Source of the DNA: Cyprinodon diabolis
Taxonomy: Eukaryota > Chordata > Actinopteri > Cyprinodontiformes > Cyprinodontidae
Reading direction: 5' to 3'
DNA length: 64,000 nucleotides
Assembly (NCBI GenBank): GCA_030533445.1
Contig: CM060068.1
Span: 15,901,479 to 15,965,478 of the forward strand
The position numbers and the translations under genes are program-made. Shown here one piece after another: positions 42,962 to 53,711 of this stretch (the stretch's first letter is position 1; the number at the start of each line of letters is the position of its first letter). Under the pieces are notes generated by a model. It saw only the letters and a list, made by a program, of their open reading frames with translations, ran no database searches and was not told where the DNA came from.

Positions 42962-43300
42962 TTGTTCAAACCACTTTGTTCAGACAAAGACACAGATGAA
43001 ATCCTCTTTTGAAATTTTAAGCATTGATGATTTATTTTATTTCCACAGATGATAGGTTTGCGTTCAGTTTGAGTTCACTTATGCATTGGTGGAGAATTCT
43101 CATTTTAATTAACGTCTTTGTGCGTAGGCGTGTCCATACGCTTCATTCATTCATGATTCCGGTTGTCAGGTAAACATTTGCTCCGCAGTCCGTGCACATA
43201 AATGTATTGCACCATTTTCTTGGAGTTGAATTGTTGTGTGCCCCACTTGACTTCACTACAAGTTGCTGACGTTCCTCATGCAGTTAAGTTTTTGACGAAA
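42962..43300 (-). other. BEL 5' leader
   Basis: Untranslated region between the 5' LTR and gag on the minus strand. The primer site should lie at its 43300 end, but the sequence there (TTTCGTCAAAAAC) does not match a tRNA end that I know. Confidence 0.5.
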
Positions 43301-43868
43301 TAATAGCGCAATCTTTCCAATAAAGATGCGTTTGGCTCTTGGTTCAGAAGCATCCAAGTTAGACTCACTTGAGATCTGTCAGATGTTGTTTAATGTGACC
43401 ATGTAATCAGCAAACTTTCTTTCCTCTTGATCAAGACGCTTTATTTTCCAAAATCAAAACAAACTTAAATTTTCTTACCGCAACATGACGTGACAGGCAG
43501 ATCATATCGGCTCATTTCGTTGCCTTTTTTTTTCACTCAAAGAAAAACAACAATATAATCAGAAGCGATCAAAAACTGTATGGCTGCGCTGACTGGATCC
43601 AAAAGCTCACCCGGCCCCAATAGCCAACTCCAATATAATCCAGGTGCTGCAGTCACCTGTCCATAATGAAGGGGCGGAGGCGAGAAACAACGTAAATTAT
43701 GAATGGCAGCAAAACACAACTAAACAAATTCATAATTTCATAATTAAGTCAGTCAACTTATACTTCAAACCAAAATATTTCATGTTCATATATATCATAC
43801 CAAAACCAGATAAAAATAGCAAACTAGAAATAAATCTTCAATCATAAATCAAGCATTTGGCTCCAACA
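43301..43868 (-). repeat. BEL 5' LTR
   Basis: 568 bp, with the same ends as the other copy (TAATAGCG ... CCAACA on the plus strand). It abuts the GTGAT target copy at 43869. Confidence 0.9.
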
Positions 43869-45663
43869 GTGATCGCAAACTTGTTTGGCAACTACTTTCT
43901 CAAGAATTTTGGATAAGAAAGGAAGATTGGATATAGGTCTATAATTAACCAAGTCATCTGGGTCAAGAGACGGTTCCTTAAGCAGAGGTTTAATTACAGC
44001 AACCTTAAAAGCTTTAGGTACATATCCCTGTAACAAAGATAGATTAATCACATCTAAAATGGAGGAGGAGATCAAAGGGAATACCTCCTTAAATAACCTG
44101 GTTGGAACTGGATCTAACATACAAGTTGAAGGCTTAGATGAAGACAATAATTTTGCTAATTCAGAAAGTTCAACTGGATCAAAGCAGTCTAAACCCGGTT
44201 CAGATTCCATGACTACCTCAGGTACAATCGCGGATAGAGGAGTGCTTATGATCTTATTTTTAATAAGATCAATCTTATTTCTAAAGAAATCCATAAAATC
44301 AATGCTGCTAAGAACAGGTGGAATGGACGGTTCAACAGAGCTATGGCTCTGGGTGAGTTTGGCAACTGTATTAAAAAGAAATCTAGGATTATTCTTATTC
44401 TCCTCTATTAATGAGGAGAAGTATGCTGCTCTTGCTTTACAAAGGGTCCTCTTATACAGCAGTGAACCATTTTTCCAGACTAGGAAGGACTCCCACAGGC
44501 CTCTCCAGTTTCTTAGCATTTTGCTTCAAAGTACGCAGCTCTGCATTAAACCAAGGAGCAAGCTTTCTATTTTTAACGGTTTTCATTTTCAAGGGAGCTG
44601 CGTTGTCTAAGGCAGTACGCAGAGAACTAGCAACCCCATCAACAAAATCATCAACCTGTGAAGGGGAATAAGCTATGCTTTTGTACTCTGCAGCACTGCT
44701 CAGCGACACAGAGGAGAGAGAAAGTGAAGCAGATTCTTTAAAATTTATAACTGCACTATCTGATAAAGATCTACTAAAATTGAACCTTCTTTTGGGGGAG
44801 GAGAACACTGTTAAAGTAATCCTGAAGTTTATTAGAAAGTGGTCAGAGAGGACAGGGTTGTGAGGAAATACTGTTATTTCTTCACATTCTATGCCGTATG
44901 TCAGCACAAGATCCAAAGTATAAAGATGAGAATGTGTGGGACTATTCACATTTTGAACAAAGCCAATAGTGTGTAAGATAGCATTAAAGGCTGCTCTTAA
45001 GCTATCGCCTTCAATGTCAGCATGGATGTTAAAATCTCCCACTATGATGACCCTGTCAGTATTTAATACCAAATCAGAAAGGAACTCTGAAAACTCATCT
45101 AAAAATTCAGAGTAAGGACCTGGCTGACGATACAAAGTTACAAAAAGAAGAGGTTTTCTTGCCTTGAAATTTGGATGAGGGTAATTAAGGGTTAAATGTT
45201 CAAAAGAGTTGTAGGTATTAACTGTTTTGGGAGTAATCGGTAAGTCAGACTGGAAGATTGTTGCTACTCCTCCTCCTCGCCCAGAACTTCTGGGTATGTG
45301 AAAATTTAAATAGCTTGAAGGAGTTGCCTCATTTATGCTCACATAATCCTCTTGCTGCAGCCAGGTTTCTGTAAGGCAAAACAAGTCAATGTGATTATCA
45401 CAAATCAAGTCATTAACTAGCAGACTTTTAGAGGAAAGCGATCTTATGTTAAACAGACCGCATTTAATTGTTTTAACTTTTTCCCCAATTGGAGTTATTT
45501 TGATTTTAATTAGATTATCATGATTTACTCCTTTGGGAATATTTGCTAATTTATTAGATTTTGGTCGTGGGCAAGACACTGTCTGGATGGAGTAAAGAGT
45601 GGGTAACAGTAGAGAAGCTGCAGAGATGTGTGTTAAACTACAACTCTGCTTCCTGGTCTGCAC
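43869..45663 (-). pseudogene. L2 LINE ORF2: endonuclease and N-terminal RT
   Basis: The ORF 44452-45663 encodes an apurinic-type endonuclease: [32 protein letters not shown] and LSDHFLINF. It is followed, after a frameshift near 44480-44520, by the ORF that reads to the BEL junction and ends with VNYRPISNLPFLSKILEKVV of the RT. RT continues at 36120 beyond the BEL element. The enzyme would nick target DNA and reverse-transcribe LINE RNA there. Confidence 0.82.
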
Positions 45664-45672
45664 CCTGGGTGG

Positions 45673-46536
45673 TCAGGGTTTTGGAGGACTAATAAATGTG
45701 GCCAGATTCCTAGAAAGAAGAGCTGCACCATCCAAAGTGGGATGGATGCCGTCTCTCCGAATCAGACCAGGCTTTCCCCAAAAGGATTGCCAATTATTAA
45801 TGTAGCCCACATTGTTTTCAGGACACCACCTAGACAACCAGCGGTTGAATGACGACATGCGGCTAAACATGTCATCACTGGTCAGATCAGGGAGGGGACC
45901 AGAGAAAATTATGGAGTCCGACATTTTTTTGGCAAACTTACACACCGAAGCAACACTTATTTTAGTGACCTCCGATCGGCGTAACCGGGTGTCATTACCA
46001 CCAGCGTGAATAACAATCTTACTGAATTTAACCTTATACTTAGCCAGTAGTTTCAGGTAGGATTTGATGTCGCCCGTTCTGGCCCCCGGCAAACATTTGA
46101 CTATGGTCCCTGGTGTCTCTAATGCCACGTTTCTGACTATGGAGCTGCCAATCACCAGAGTGGGCTTCTCAGTGGGTGTGTCACTGAGTGGGGAAAACCG
46201 GTTAGGAACGTGAACGGGTTGGTGGTGACCAGTGGGCAGAGATCCACGACTACGCTTTCTGCGTACAGTTACCCAATCGCCTGGCTGCTCAGGCACTTTT
46301 GGAGGACAGCTACGTGGGGGGCCTACTTTAACTCCTGGATGTTCAACAGCCTGAAGCCTGGATTCTAACTCTGACACCCTCGCCTCCAAAGCTACAAAAA
46401 TACTACACTTATTACACATCCCATTATCACTAAAGGAGGCAGAGGAATAACTGAACATCTGACACAGAGAGCAGGAGAGAGGAGAGGAAGAAGGAAGAGT
46501 TGGAAAAGAGTCAAGGGAGGGAGAGAGAGAAGCCAT
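45673..46536 (-). CDS. L2 LINE ORF1 with SGNH esterase domain
   Basis: An intact ORF of 287 codons. Residues 22-44 hold two CxxC pairs (CSLC, CNKC), then a short heptad stretch ([15 protein letters not shown], 51-65) and a basic patch near 92-97. The SGNH-hydrolase blocks are VIGSS (128-132), HAGGND (177-182) and DGIHPT (262-267), which supply Ser, Gly/Asn and Asp/His. Esterase ORF1 proteins are known from CR1/L2 LINEs, where they are thought to help RNA-protein particle formation. It lies just upstream of ORF2. Confidence 0.85.
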   Translation of the reverse strand: MASLSPSLDSFPTLPSSSPLSCSLCQMFSYSSASFSDNGMCNKCSIFVALEARVSELESRLQAVEHPGVKVGPPRSCPPKVPEQPGDWVTVRRKRSRGSLPTGHHQPVHVPNRFSPLSDTPTEKPTLVIGSSIVRNVALETPGTIVKCLPGARTGDIKSYLKLLAKYKVKFSKIVIHAGGNDTRLRRSEVTKISVASVCKFAKKMSDSIIFSGPLPDLTSDDMFSRMSSFNRWLSRWCPENNVGYINNWQSFWGKPGLIRRDGIHPTLDGAALLSRNLATFISPPKP

Positions 46537-46781
46537 AGCAATGCTAAGCTAGCGCTAGCCTAGGCTAGCTACTCCTTGCTATCAGAAATAAAACCGTTTG
46601 AAACTGACAAGTGCTCAGTAGAAAAGTGCAGCAGAAGGTGCTGTGTTTTAAAGTAGTCAGTTAGAGTTACTTAGATACAGAGATATCACAGAGAAAATAA
46701 CTTAACTTCAGATGGAGTTCCTCTGGACAGCTGCAATAGCTGCACACTCAGTTAATCCAAACAGGAAGTGAACAGGTCCAA

Positions 46782-47553
46782 AAGTATGAGTCACATGACC
46801 TAGGACCCATGGTTCAAGAAGCCAAGAAGCCAAGCAAGTCACCGAATGGGTTGACACAGCATGGGACTGCATTAGCATATCAAAAGATGGACTGTTTTTC
46901 AAAATCTCATATTCACAAGCTGATGAAGTAATAGCAGAACACATTAAAGTTCCTGGGAAAAGACAAATGGCAGTGGCTGAAGAACATGAATCATTATTAG
47001 AACAAGTTCCAGAGCAGGTATGGTCTAAAAATAAAACAGGATTAGTAAAATCAGCAGATCCCATCAAATTTACCATCAAACCAAATGCTAAATTACCCTT
47101 CCAAAGACAGTAGCCACTTAAACGAGAAGCAGTAGAAGGAATACAGCCTAACATTACAGGATTAGAAACAGCAGGAGTTCTTAAACCAACAGTAAGTCCC
47201 TGTAACACACCAATTTTTCCCATCAGAAAACCCAACAGTAATGACTACAGACTAGTCCATGATCTAAGACTAATTAATGCTATTGTAGCAGAAGAAATAC
47301 CAGTAGTACCAGACCCCCACACACTACTGAGTAATATACCCCCAGGCACAAAATGGTTTACTGTGATAGATCTGTGTTTTTTCAGTGTACCGGTACATCC
47401 AGATTCCCAGTATTTGTTTGCATTTACATAAAAAGGCCAACAGTATTCTTATACGCGATTACCACAGGGTTTTGTACACTCGCCATCAATTTTCAATCGT
47501 GTACTGGCGAATGATTTAAATCACCTTGACATACCATCTACATACCATCTACA
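46782..47553 (+). pseudogene. ERV pol: N-terminal reverse transcriptase, with stops
   Basis: ERV pol resumes at the L2 target copy and reads into RT: KAGVLKP-like pre-RT text, then DYRLVHDLRLIN, then FTVIDLCFFSVPVHPDSQYLF with the first catalytic Asp. In-frame stops are at about 47111 (TAG) and 47429 (TAA). A near-duplication, ATACCATCTACATACCATCTAC, at 47530-47551 shifts the frame just before the YVDD box. Joining this to the 34172 side across the L2 insertion gives continuous coding sense. Confidence 0.8.
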
Positions 47554-49242
47554 ATGTTGATGTATGTTGATGACATTTTGATTTGTTCTGCTTCTAAAGA
47601 GCAGTGTGAGAGAGACTCCATTACAGTGTTGACTGCATTGGCAGAAGGAGGACACAAAGTAAGTAAACAAAAATTGCAATTCTGCCAGCAAACAGTGGAG
47701 TATCTCGGCAGGCAACTCAGTGGGGACAAGAGGTGTATTGCACCGTCCCAACTAGAAGCCATAACTCAATTGCCCAAACCTCAGACTGTTGGTCACATGT
47801 TGTCTTTCCTTGGCATGGCAGGTTACAGCAGACCGTGGGAGTGTGATTATGCCATCAAAACGGCTCCACTAAGAGCCCTGATTAAAGCCGCGGGTCAAGG
47901 ACACCAGTCGGCTCAATTGCAATGGACAGACGAGGCAGAGGGTGCGTTCCAGCTGCTGAAACAAGATCTCCAAACTGCTCCTGCTCTGGCCTATCCAGAT
48001 TATGGCAAACCATTCCATCTCTATGTGGCTGAGCGACAAGGGTATGCATGTGCAGTATTGATGCAAGACACCCCCACAGGTAAACAGCCAATTTCTTATT
48101 ACAGCACAAAATTAGATGGTGCCGAAGAAGGTCTGCCTCTCTGCTACCAGGGCTTGGCAGCAGCAGCCTTCGCATATAAAAAGGCCTCAGTTATTACTAT
48201 GGGCCACCCAGTTATTTTGTATACATCACATCAATTACATGCACTGCTCACAAGCCCGCGCTTTGTGATAACCCAAGCTTGTCGAACAGGTTATGAAGTT
48301 CTGCTTTCAGGACCTGACTTAACTATACAACGCTGTACCACAATCAACCCAGCCACAAGAATGATATTGCCCACAGAAGGTGAGCCCCATGATTGTCTCC
48401 AGGAGACGGACACCTTCATGAAGGTAAGGGAGGACTTATACAATCATCCAATCCCATCTGATCTGACGCTATTCTTAGATGGATCATGCGTCCGAAGTGA
48501 GACAGGGTATAGAGCTGGATATGGAATAGTCCAACTTGACCCCGATGGGACCTTTACCAAGGTACAGACGATGAGCCTTGATCAACCTTGCTCTGCCCAG
48601 TTGGCAGAGATTGAAGCATTAACAGCAGCATGTAAATTGGCTACTGGTAAAAGAGTGACAATCTATACTGACAGTGCATATGGATACGGGGTATGCCATA
48701 TAAACGCAAGCATCTGGAAACAACGAGGGTTCGTTAGAACAGATGGTACCCCCGTGACACATGGGCAAGCTGTAGTGGAATTAATACAAGCTATGCAACT
48801 TCCGTCTGTGTTAGCTATTGTAAAATGTGCGGCTCATCAGACAGCAAAGACACCCATTGCCATAGGAAACAACTTGGCAGATGAAGCAGCCAAAGAAGCC
48901 ACAGGACCTGCAGTGCAGGGACCAATGGTTCATATAGCTGAATGTGAACCTATTGCAAATCTAGCCTCATTAAAGGAAACCCAAAATAGAGTATCTGAAG
49001 CGGAAAAGCGTCTGTTGGTGCAAAGGGGAGCGACACGTCTATCACGCCCCCATGATGGGTTGTGGCGAGGCTGTCGAGGGCATTTTGTATTACCTTTGTC
49101 TTTGTTACCAACTGCGATTAAAATAATGCATGGACCTGATCATTGTTCACGAGCCCAAGTTATTCAAAAGTTACAGGCAGTCTGGTGGTCACCTTACATG
49201 ACACCTATGGTGTCATGTGGCCTTATGCCCACATTGTCCTAA
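47554..49242 (+). pseudogene. ERV pol: RT C-terminus, RNase H, integrase N-domain
   Basis: The ORF is 562 codons. It starts at the RT active site (MYVDDILIC), then thumb and connection (LQFCQQTVEYLGRQLSG, YYSTKLDGAEEGLP). A complete-looking RNase H follows, from LTLFLDGSCV (about residue 308) with AQLAEIEAL and YTDSAYGYG, ending at NNLADEAAKEA. The integrase His-His part follows (HGPDHCSRAQ). The frame then shifts near 49215 before the Cys-Cys part. Retroviral layout is gamma/epsilon-like. Confidence 0.83.
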
Positions 49243-49459
49243 GTATAATGTGCGTAAAATGTTTACACAACCCTTAGCACATATCCCCATGCCAGACGGT
49301 CCGTTCCACCATCTAATTATGGATTACGTTGACATGATAACTCGGGTTCAGGGAAAGAGGTATATGTTGGTGGTTGTTTGTAGGTTTAGCAGATGGGTGG
49401 AGGCATGCCCCACTGCTAGGAACGACCACAAAGCAGCAGCTTGGCATAGAAGTTACTGA
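49217..49459 (+). pseudogene. ERV integrase fragment, truncated
   Basis: In a new frame it encodes CPHCPKYNV (the CC of the HHCC domain) and the first catalytic Asp region (LIMDYVDMI ... VVVCRFSRWVEACP). Homology ends about 49440. The second Asp and the Glu of the D,D-E triad are absent because the sequence changes to unrelated AT-rich DNA. Confidence 0.78.
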
Positions 49460-50138
49460 AGGTGCAAACATGGAGGAAAAAGGTGCATTAAGAATAAGCA
49501 ATATATATACCGTATATCCAGGTATATACAGTATATACAGTATATCAAGATAAATAGGATTAAGGTGCATGTGTACATGTATCACACACAATGAAAAACA
49601 AAACAAAAATAGGAAATAAAAAAAAATAAGAAATAAAGATATGTACAATCCGGATGGCTTATATACAGGTGGAGAAATATTGCACATTCAACATATTGCA
49701 CAGCATATTGTTCACAGTCAATAAATAAAAAACTATAATGTAGCTGCACAGTGGTTTTTACAGGAGTTATTGTTGATATAGTGCATTATTATAGAGTCTG
49801 GTGGCAGCAGGAACGAATGACCTGCGGTAGCGCTCCTTCTTACAGACAGGGTGTCTACTGTAAGTCTCTGACTAAAGGAGCTGCTCAGCTCCTCTTTTTA
49901 TACATGGGAGGCTCATGCGTGAATGTTCAACGAATAACTCCAATTGTTGTTTCAAAAACAGAAAACCTGGTTTCATTACTTAGTTTTGCCCTGGATTTTG
50001 AAGCGTTTGTGGACGCTACGTCGCTACTTGATAAAAACAATAACGTCACTACTGGAAAGTTACTTGATAAATAATGCAGCGGCGCTACTGCCCATCACTG
50101 GAAACTATGTAATGATAATGATAATAATTAAATAATAA

Positions 50139-50519
50139 CAACACACAAAAACAGTATAACAATACGCCTGTTATTATCAGTAAGAGTAAGATGTTGAGGC
50201 TGTAGAATGATAATCCCTATGGTCTAATGTAATAAAAAAGCGATAAAAAATAAAAAAAACATTTAAGGCAACTCGGCCACAGTTGGGATCGAACCCGCAA
50301 ACTGTTGAACCACAGACCACTGAGATTAACCTCTACGCTATCAGCTCGCAACACGTGACACCCCTCGCAGTCTGCTTCTTGACCAGACTGAGAAGGGTGT
50401 CACGTATTGCACGGCAAGAGAGTAACACACAAAAACAGTATAACAATACGCCTGTTATTATAAGAGTAAGATGTTGAGGCAGTAGAATGATAATCCCTAT
50501 GATCTAATGTAATAAAAAA
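50139..50519. repeat. Direct repeats flanking a tRNA-like sequence and a hairpin
   Basis: A block of about 96-101 bp starting AACACACAAAAACAGTATAA occurs at 50139-50239 and again at 50424-50519 with few changes. The spacer holds a tRNA-like sequence (minus strand) and an inverted repeat, ACGTGACACCC ... GGGTGTCACGT (50352-50406), that also pairs internally as CAGTCTG/CAGACTG. It could be a tiny terminal-repeat element or a SINE with a local duplication. Confidence 0.6.
50274..50352 (-). ncRNA. tRNA-derived sequence (pseudo-tRNA or SINE head)
   Basis: On the minus strand TAGCGTAGAGG fits the polymerase III A box and GGTTCGATCC fits the B box, at tRNA-like spacing. The T-stem pairs only about 3 of 5 and I cannot close an acceptor stem, so it is not a working tRNA gene. 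Confidence 0.4.
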
Positions 50520-51140
50520 CGGTGTGGTAGCGACAGGTGGCTGCTTTTTTTTTTTATTACAGACCAAGCACAGAAACTCTCGATGGATTTTAATGAACAC
50601 AGTTAAAGATTAGCTTGACTTTTGATCCTTAAAGCTGTCAACGGCACTTATATTTTACAAAACTAAAGAAAATATATTCTCTTACATACCCTTTTGAATA
50701 ACTTTGGCTTATCTTAATGAGGAATCAACTTTGGATATGATTTTAATTTCAAAATCACCAGCCGCAGCACTGTCTCTGTCGCCTTTCTCTGGTTGCGCCT
50801 CAGTCCGTATCCCCGGCTCCAACTTAATTTTATTTTTCATTAAATAATAGAGATGCAGATAAATAGAATTAAACAGATTTCAGATAAGATCGCAGGTGTA
50901 TCTATAACTACGCAACCATTTTCATAAAATAAGATTATGCAGTCCCTATGTTAAATTAATTCATTAACTTTATTTTAATCAATAACAAAATAAAATAGCA
51001 CAATATCACAACAAGATCCCCAATAAACCTGCTTTTCAGTTGACTGCAGGCCCACAAACGTCACCCTCAGCACGGCAGAGGTCCCAAGCGCCACCTGGTG
51101 GTGTTCCGGGTACATTGCAGTTCTTTTTGAAATAAAAAAA

Positions 51141-51150
51141 CTGGCCTCAG
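51141..51150 (+). promoter_or_regulatory. Candidate ERV splice acceptor
   Basis: CTGGCCTCAG followed by GAAAT lies about 120 bp before the ATG at 51271, after a weak pyrimidine context. It could pair with the leader donor at 27716. Confidence 0.25.
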
Positions 51151-51270
51151 GAAATACATCGTGATTCACACAGGAATCACACAGGAATCACGCAGGAAAC
51201 CGTCCATTTCCAACCAGTGCCCACTGTATGAATATGCTACACTATGTCTCCAAATGCAGATTAATTGAAC

Positions 51271-52122
51271 ATGGCGGAGTCTTACGAGATAAATGAGGAG
51301 ACTTATTATGGCCTCTATCCCCCAAATAATCCCCAACCTGTAGAGGCATTGATAGAGTGTAACAAGCTCGGGGGACCCAACAAACATGCGTCGATAGGCA
51401 CACAAGTAGCAGTAGCCGCAGGCTCCAATGTTCCTAACAGGCAGCCAGAAGATCCTGCAGGGGGGCCAGGCGTAGCACCTCCGGGGTGGAACAGACCCAT
51501 GATGACACCCAGAAGGCAGCCGGATGATCAACCACCATCACCTACAGGGAGGCCAATGTCCAACCCGCCATCACCTGGGACCCTCAGGATCGACTTCGGC
51601 CCAAACAGCACCCCTGCCAGTCCAGAGAACCAGGAGGACCGACTACCGCCCATCAGATTGCTTCAGGAGCTGCCATCCACTTCAGGCGTGCTGGCCGAGC
51701 TGAACGAGATGAGGCCTGCCTCTCCGCCAGAACCAGCACACGTTGTCGTTGCGGGCATGGTGCTCACCCCTGAGGAATCTTGCCACGTTGCAAGGTTCTT
51801 GGCTCATCCTCTGGAATCCTACGAAACCAACAATGACCTTAAGCCTGAAATCACTTCTATGAGCACGGAAATTTATTCAAAGTTGATGAAGGGTCTGACG
51901 CACATCTACTCACGTCGTCCCTTGGAAATGATTCACCGCACCATGTACAAACGCAAGGCAAAGGCAGGGAATCAGCGTTTGACCCGAGAAAATGCAGAGC
52001 TGACACGTCAACTTCAAGAGGCACGGCAGACCATAACCACCCTGCAAGGGCAGCTGCTGCAGCTGACCGCTGATCAAAAGCGCATGGCTCCCTACCCCCG
52101 TGGAGGCCCGAACTATTATTAA
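51271..52122 (+). CDS. ERV accessory-like ORF of unknown function, intact
   Basis: An open frame of 283 codons begins at the ATG 51271 (MAESYEINEE, context AACATGG). I do not recognise it. The first 150 residues are rich in Pro, Asn and Gly with repeated SP/PSP motifs and look disordered. Residues about 155-180 include a short hydrophobic strand (HVVVAGMVL). After 205 it is helical and basic, and about 233-270 has coiled-coil character (ENAELTRQLQEARQTITTLQ). The C-terminus is PYPRGGPNYY. It lies between the truncated integrase and the 3' LTR, where env or an accessory gene is expected, and is the only sizeable ERV frame without a stop. It could be a viral accessory gene, a captured host fragment, or part of a separate element. 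Confidence 0.6.
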   Translation: MAESYEINEETYYGLYPPNNPQPVEALIECNKLGGPNKHASIGTQVAVAAGSNVPNRQPEDPAGGPGVAPPGWNRPMMTPRRQPDDQPPSPTGRPMSNPPSPGTLRIDFGPNSTPASPENQEDRLPPIRLLQELPSTSGVLAELNEMRPASPPEPAHVVVAGMVLTPEESCHVARFLAHPLESYETNNDLKPEITSMSTEIYSKLMKGLTHIYSRRPLEMIHRTMYKRKAKAGNQRLTRENAELTRQLQEARQTITTLQGQLLQLTADQKRMAPYPRGGPNYY

Positions 52123-52341
52123 TCTCAACCACAACACCATACTGGATATAAAGGACAATGCTGATTATTAATGATTATGAATACCTATGCTAAAAATAAC
52201 TGACAGAATAATTGTGTATATGCATAACATATGTGACAGTACAAGTACTGTGCAGGAGAGTGCCACATGGTTACTCATATGTTGGTTGTAATGACGATCC
52301 ATTGACCATTAGATGATGTGTTTGCCTGGCATAGTCCAGGC

Positions 52342-52467
52342 ATGATGGTGTTGCTCTTGGTTTATTTATGGGTGTGTAATGGCACCTGGGGGGAATGCAG
52401 TGACCTAGTAGGAGATGAAGCTGCTTGGGCATTGGGATTCCCCTACTGCTTAGAAAACAATAACTGA
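52342..52467 (+). pseudogene. Possible env start fragment (signal-peptide-like)
   Basis: A 41-codon ORF begins MMVLLLVYLWVC, a hydrophobic run like a signal peptide, and continues with Cys-containing text (TWGECSDL) to a TGA. The position upstream of the 3' LTR fits the start of an envelope gene whose remainder is deleted. It is short and the call is weak. Confidence 0.25.
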
Positions 52468-52766
52468 AAATCCTTCTATAAAAAGTAAGCAAGAGGTAAG
52501 AACCTCGTAAGTGAGCCAAGGGGGGGATCCCTCTTTGTTTTAAGTCGTTCTCCATTTTTTACATTTTACCACTTTATCATGTAATCACCACATTTTTATA
52601 TCACTCACTATTAGCATATGGTGTGTTGTTGTCTCACTTTTAGTTTGGTGTGCAAAATATATAAACAGCAGTTATTTTTGAAACTTCACATTTATAGTAT
52701 AGTATTTCACTTTGACAATCACCTGTAGATTCACTTGGTGATCCTTTTCAGGATCACAGGGGGGAA
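52468..52766 (+). other. ERV 3' region and polypurine tract
   Basis: Non-coding. It ends in AGGGGGGAA (52758-52766) directly before the 3' LTR, a good polypurine tract. Confidence 0.6.
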
Positions 52767-53711
52767 TGATGAAGTAAATTAATCTGCACCAATGATTAGA
52801 ATATATTGGATACATGTTTTACATATTGAATAAATGTTTTACACTAAATACATTTATGTTATACAAGTCACAGAGTCCAAAAGAGTGTGCGCCACCAAAT
52901 GTGGAGAGATAGAGAGCAGTGTGTGTGTAAATGTTCTCTGCAGCTGCAGCTTTGGAGCCAGCCTTGAAGTCTGAGAGATAAGGCCAGGGTGGGAAAACAC
53001 CGAGAATGAGCGAAAGAACAGGAGCATTGAAGGGAGTCCATGGCCATTTGAGGCCTTTGAAAACCAGGGTGCAGAAATAAGACCTGTTTGTAAGACAGAC
53101 GCATTAAGAATGGGTTCAGGGTTGCACAGCTAAGCTGAACTAATTGTAATATATTGAGTTGTCATCTCCAAAGCATGCGGTGCGGTACTGGTCACACAAA
53201 AAGTGAGGTTTTTACTGGGACTTTGAGTTTTAAACTTATGCTGACCTTTTTTGATATAATGTTATGATCATAAGTCACACTGGATGAAAACATTGTTTTG
53301 ACATATTGATGATTAAGACTATGATGTGTTTTTGATTTAACTGCACTAAATGTCATCATGATCTACAAGAAATGTCACTATGACTTGTGAAGAAAAAGCT
53401 TTGATAGATCAAAGAAAGGCTTCAATTAAAAATATAAAATATGGTTTGAAGGTGGGTCTTCCACCAAGATGAAAGAGCCCCAAGCCCCGGGAGTGAATAA
53501 AAGGGGGCCCTTTTCTGCATGTAAGTCAGTTGCTCACCGGTGAACAGCTCATGTGTGTTCTGTAAATAAAATTCTCCGGACCTGGACCCAGTTGCCTCTG
53601 CCTAATTTTTGATCATAGTTTGAAGACTTTTTCTACAGCTTTTTGAGAACTTTGAATTTTTATAAGACTTAGCTTCAATTTTAAGTCGTAGGGAGAACAG
53701 TTTCCACGACA
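52767..53711 (+). repeat. ERV 3' LTR
   Basis: 945 bp. It differs from the 5' LTR by a 1-bp and a 3-bp deletion and about 14 substitutions. It is followed by the CAAG target copy. Confidence 0.9.

Larger units (their letters stand above)
36126..43868 (-). mobile_element. BEL/Pao LTR retrotransposon
   Basis: Two 568-bp LTRs (36126-36693 and 43301-43868) flank a minus-strand interior with gag-protease-RT (39041-42961) and RNase H-integrase (36840-38939). GTGAT at 36121-36125 and 43869-43873 is a 5-bp target duplication inside the L2 LINE. I saw two LTR differences (near 36188/43363 and 36595/43770), so it is young. Its pol carries one stop and one frameshift. The RT (YVDD with BEL-type context) and the integrase arrangement are those of BEL/Pao. 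I could not identify its primer site. Confidence 0.9.
34179..46781 (-). mobile_element. L2/Maui-type LINE, near full length, interrupted by BEL/Pao
   Basis: The minus-strand LINE runs from 46781 (5') to 34179 (3') and is about 4.9 kb once the BEL element (36126-43868) is removed. AAGTAT occurs at both edges (34173-34178 and 46782-46787), a target duplication inside the ERV pol. It has ORF1 with an SGNH esterase, and ORF2 with an endonuclease and RT. The 3' tail (TTATTTATATAGCGCCAAATT on the plus strand) is typical of fish L2 elements. ORF2 is broken by a frameshift near 44480-44520 and a stop near 35865. Confidence 0.88.
49460..51140. other. Non-coding segment replacing the ERV integrase end
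   Basis: AT-rich DNA with TATA-like runs (49500-49550), a LINE-tail-like patch near 49795-49860 (GAGTCTGGTGGCAGCAGGAACG) and the direct-repeat/tRNA-like cluster at 50139-50519. No ORF is supported. It probably reflects insertions plus a deletion of integrase and part of the 3' genome. Confidence 0.5.
26666..53711 (+). mobile_element. Defective endogenous retrovirus, class-I-like, expanded by nested insertions
   Basis: LTRs at 26666-27614 and 52767-53711 flank a provirus on the plus strand: primer site, leader, gag, protease, RT, RNase H and a truncated integrase. A 4-bp target copy CAAG is present on both sides (26662-26665 and 53712-53715). I counted about 16 LTR differences including two small deletions, roughly 1.7 percent. 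The interior carries many stops and frameshifts. Insertions are a foldback element (27768-28057), Rex3 (29185-30882) and an L2 LINE (34179-46781) that holds a BEL/Pao element. The UAG-separated gag and pro in one frame, CCHC nucleocapsid, YVDD and 4-bp duplication suit gamma/epsilon-like retroviruses. The 3' end of the integrase and most of env are missing. Confidence 0.88.

Noticed and set aside
43290..43300. BEL primer binding site
   Set aside because: The sequence next to the 5' LTR does not match a tRNA 3' end that I can name.
50274..50352. A functional tRNA gene
   Set aside because: A and B boxes are present, but the T-stem is poor and no acceptor stem can be closed.
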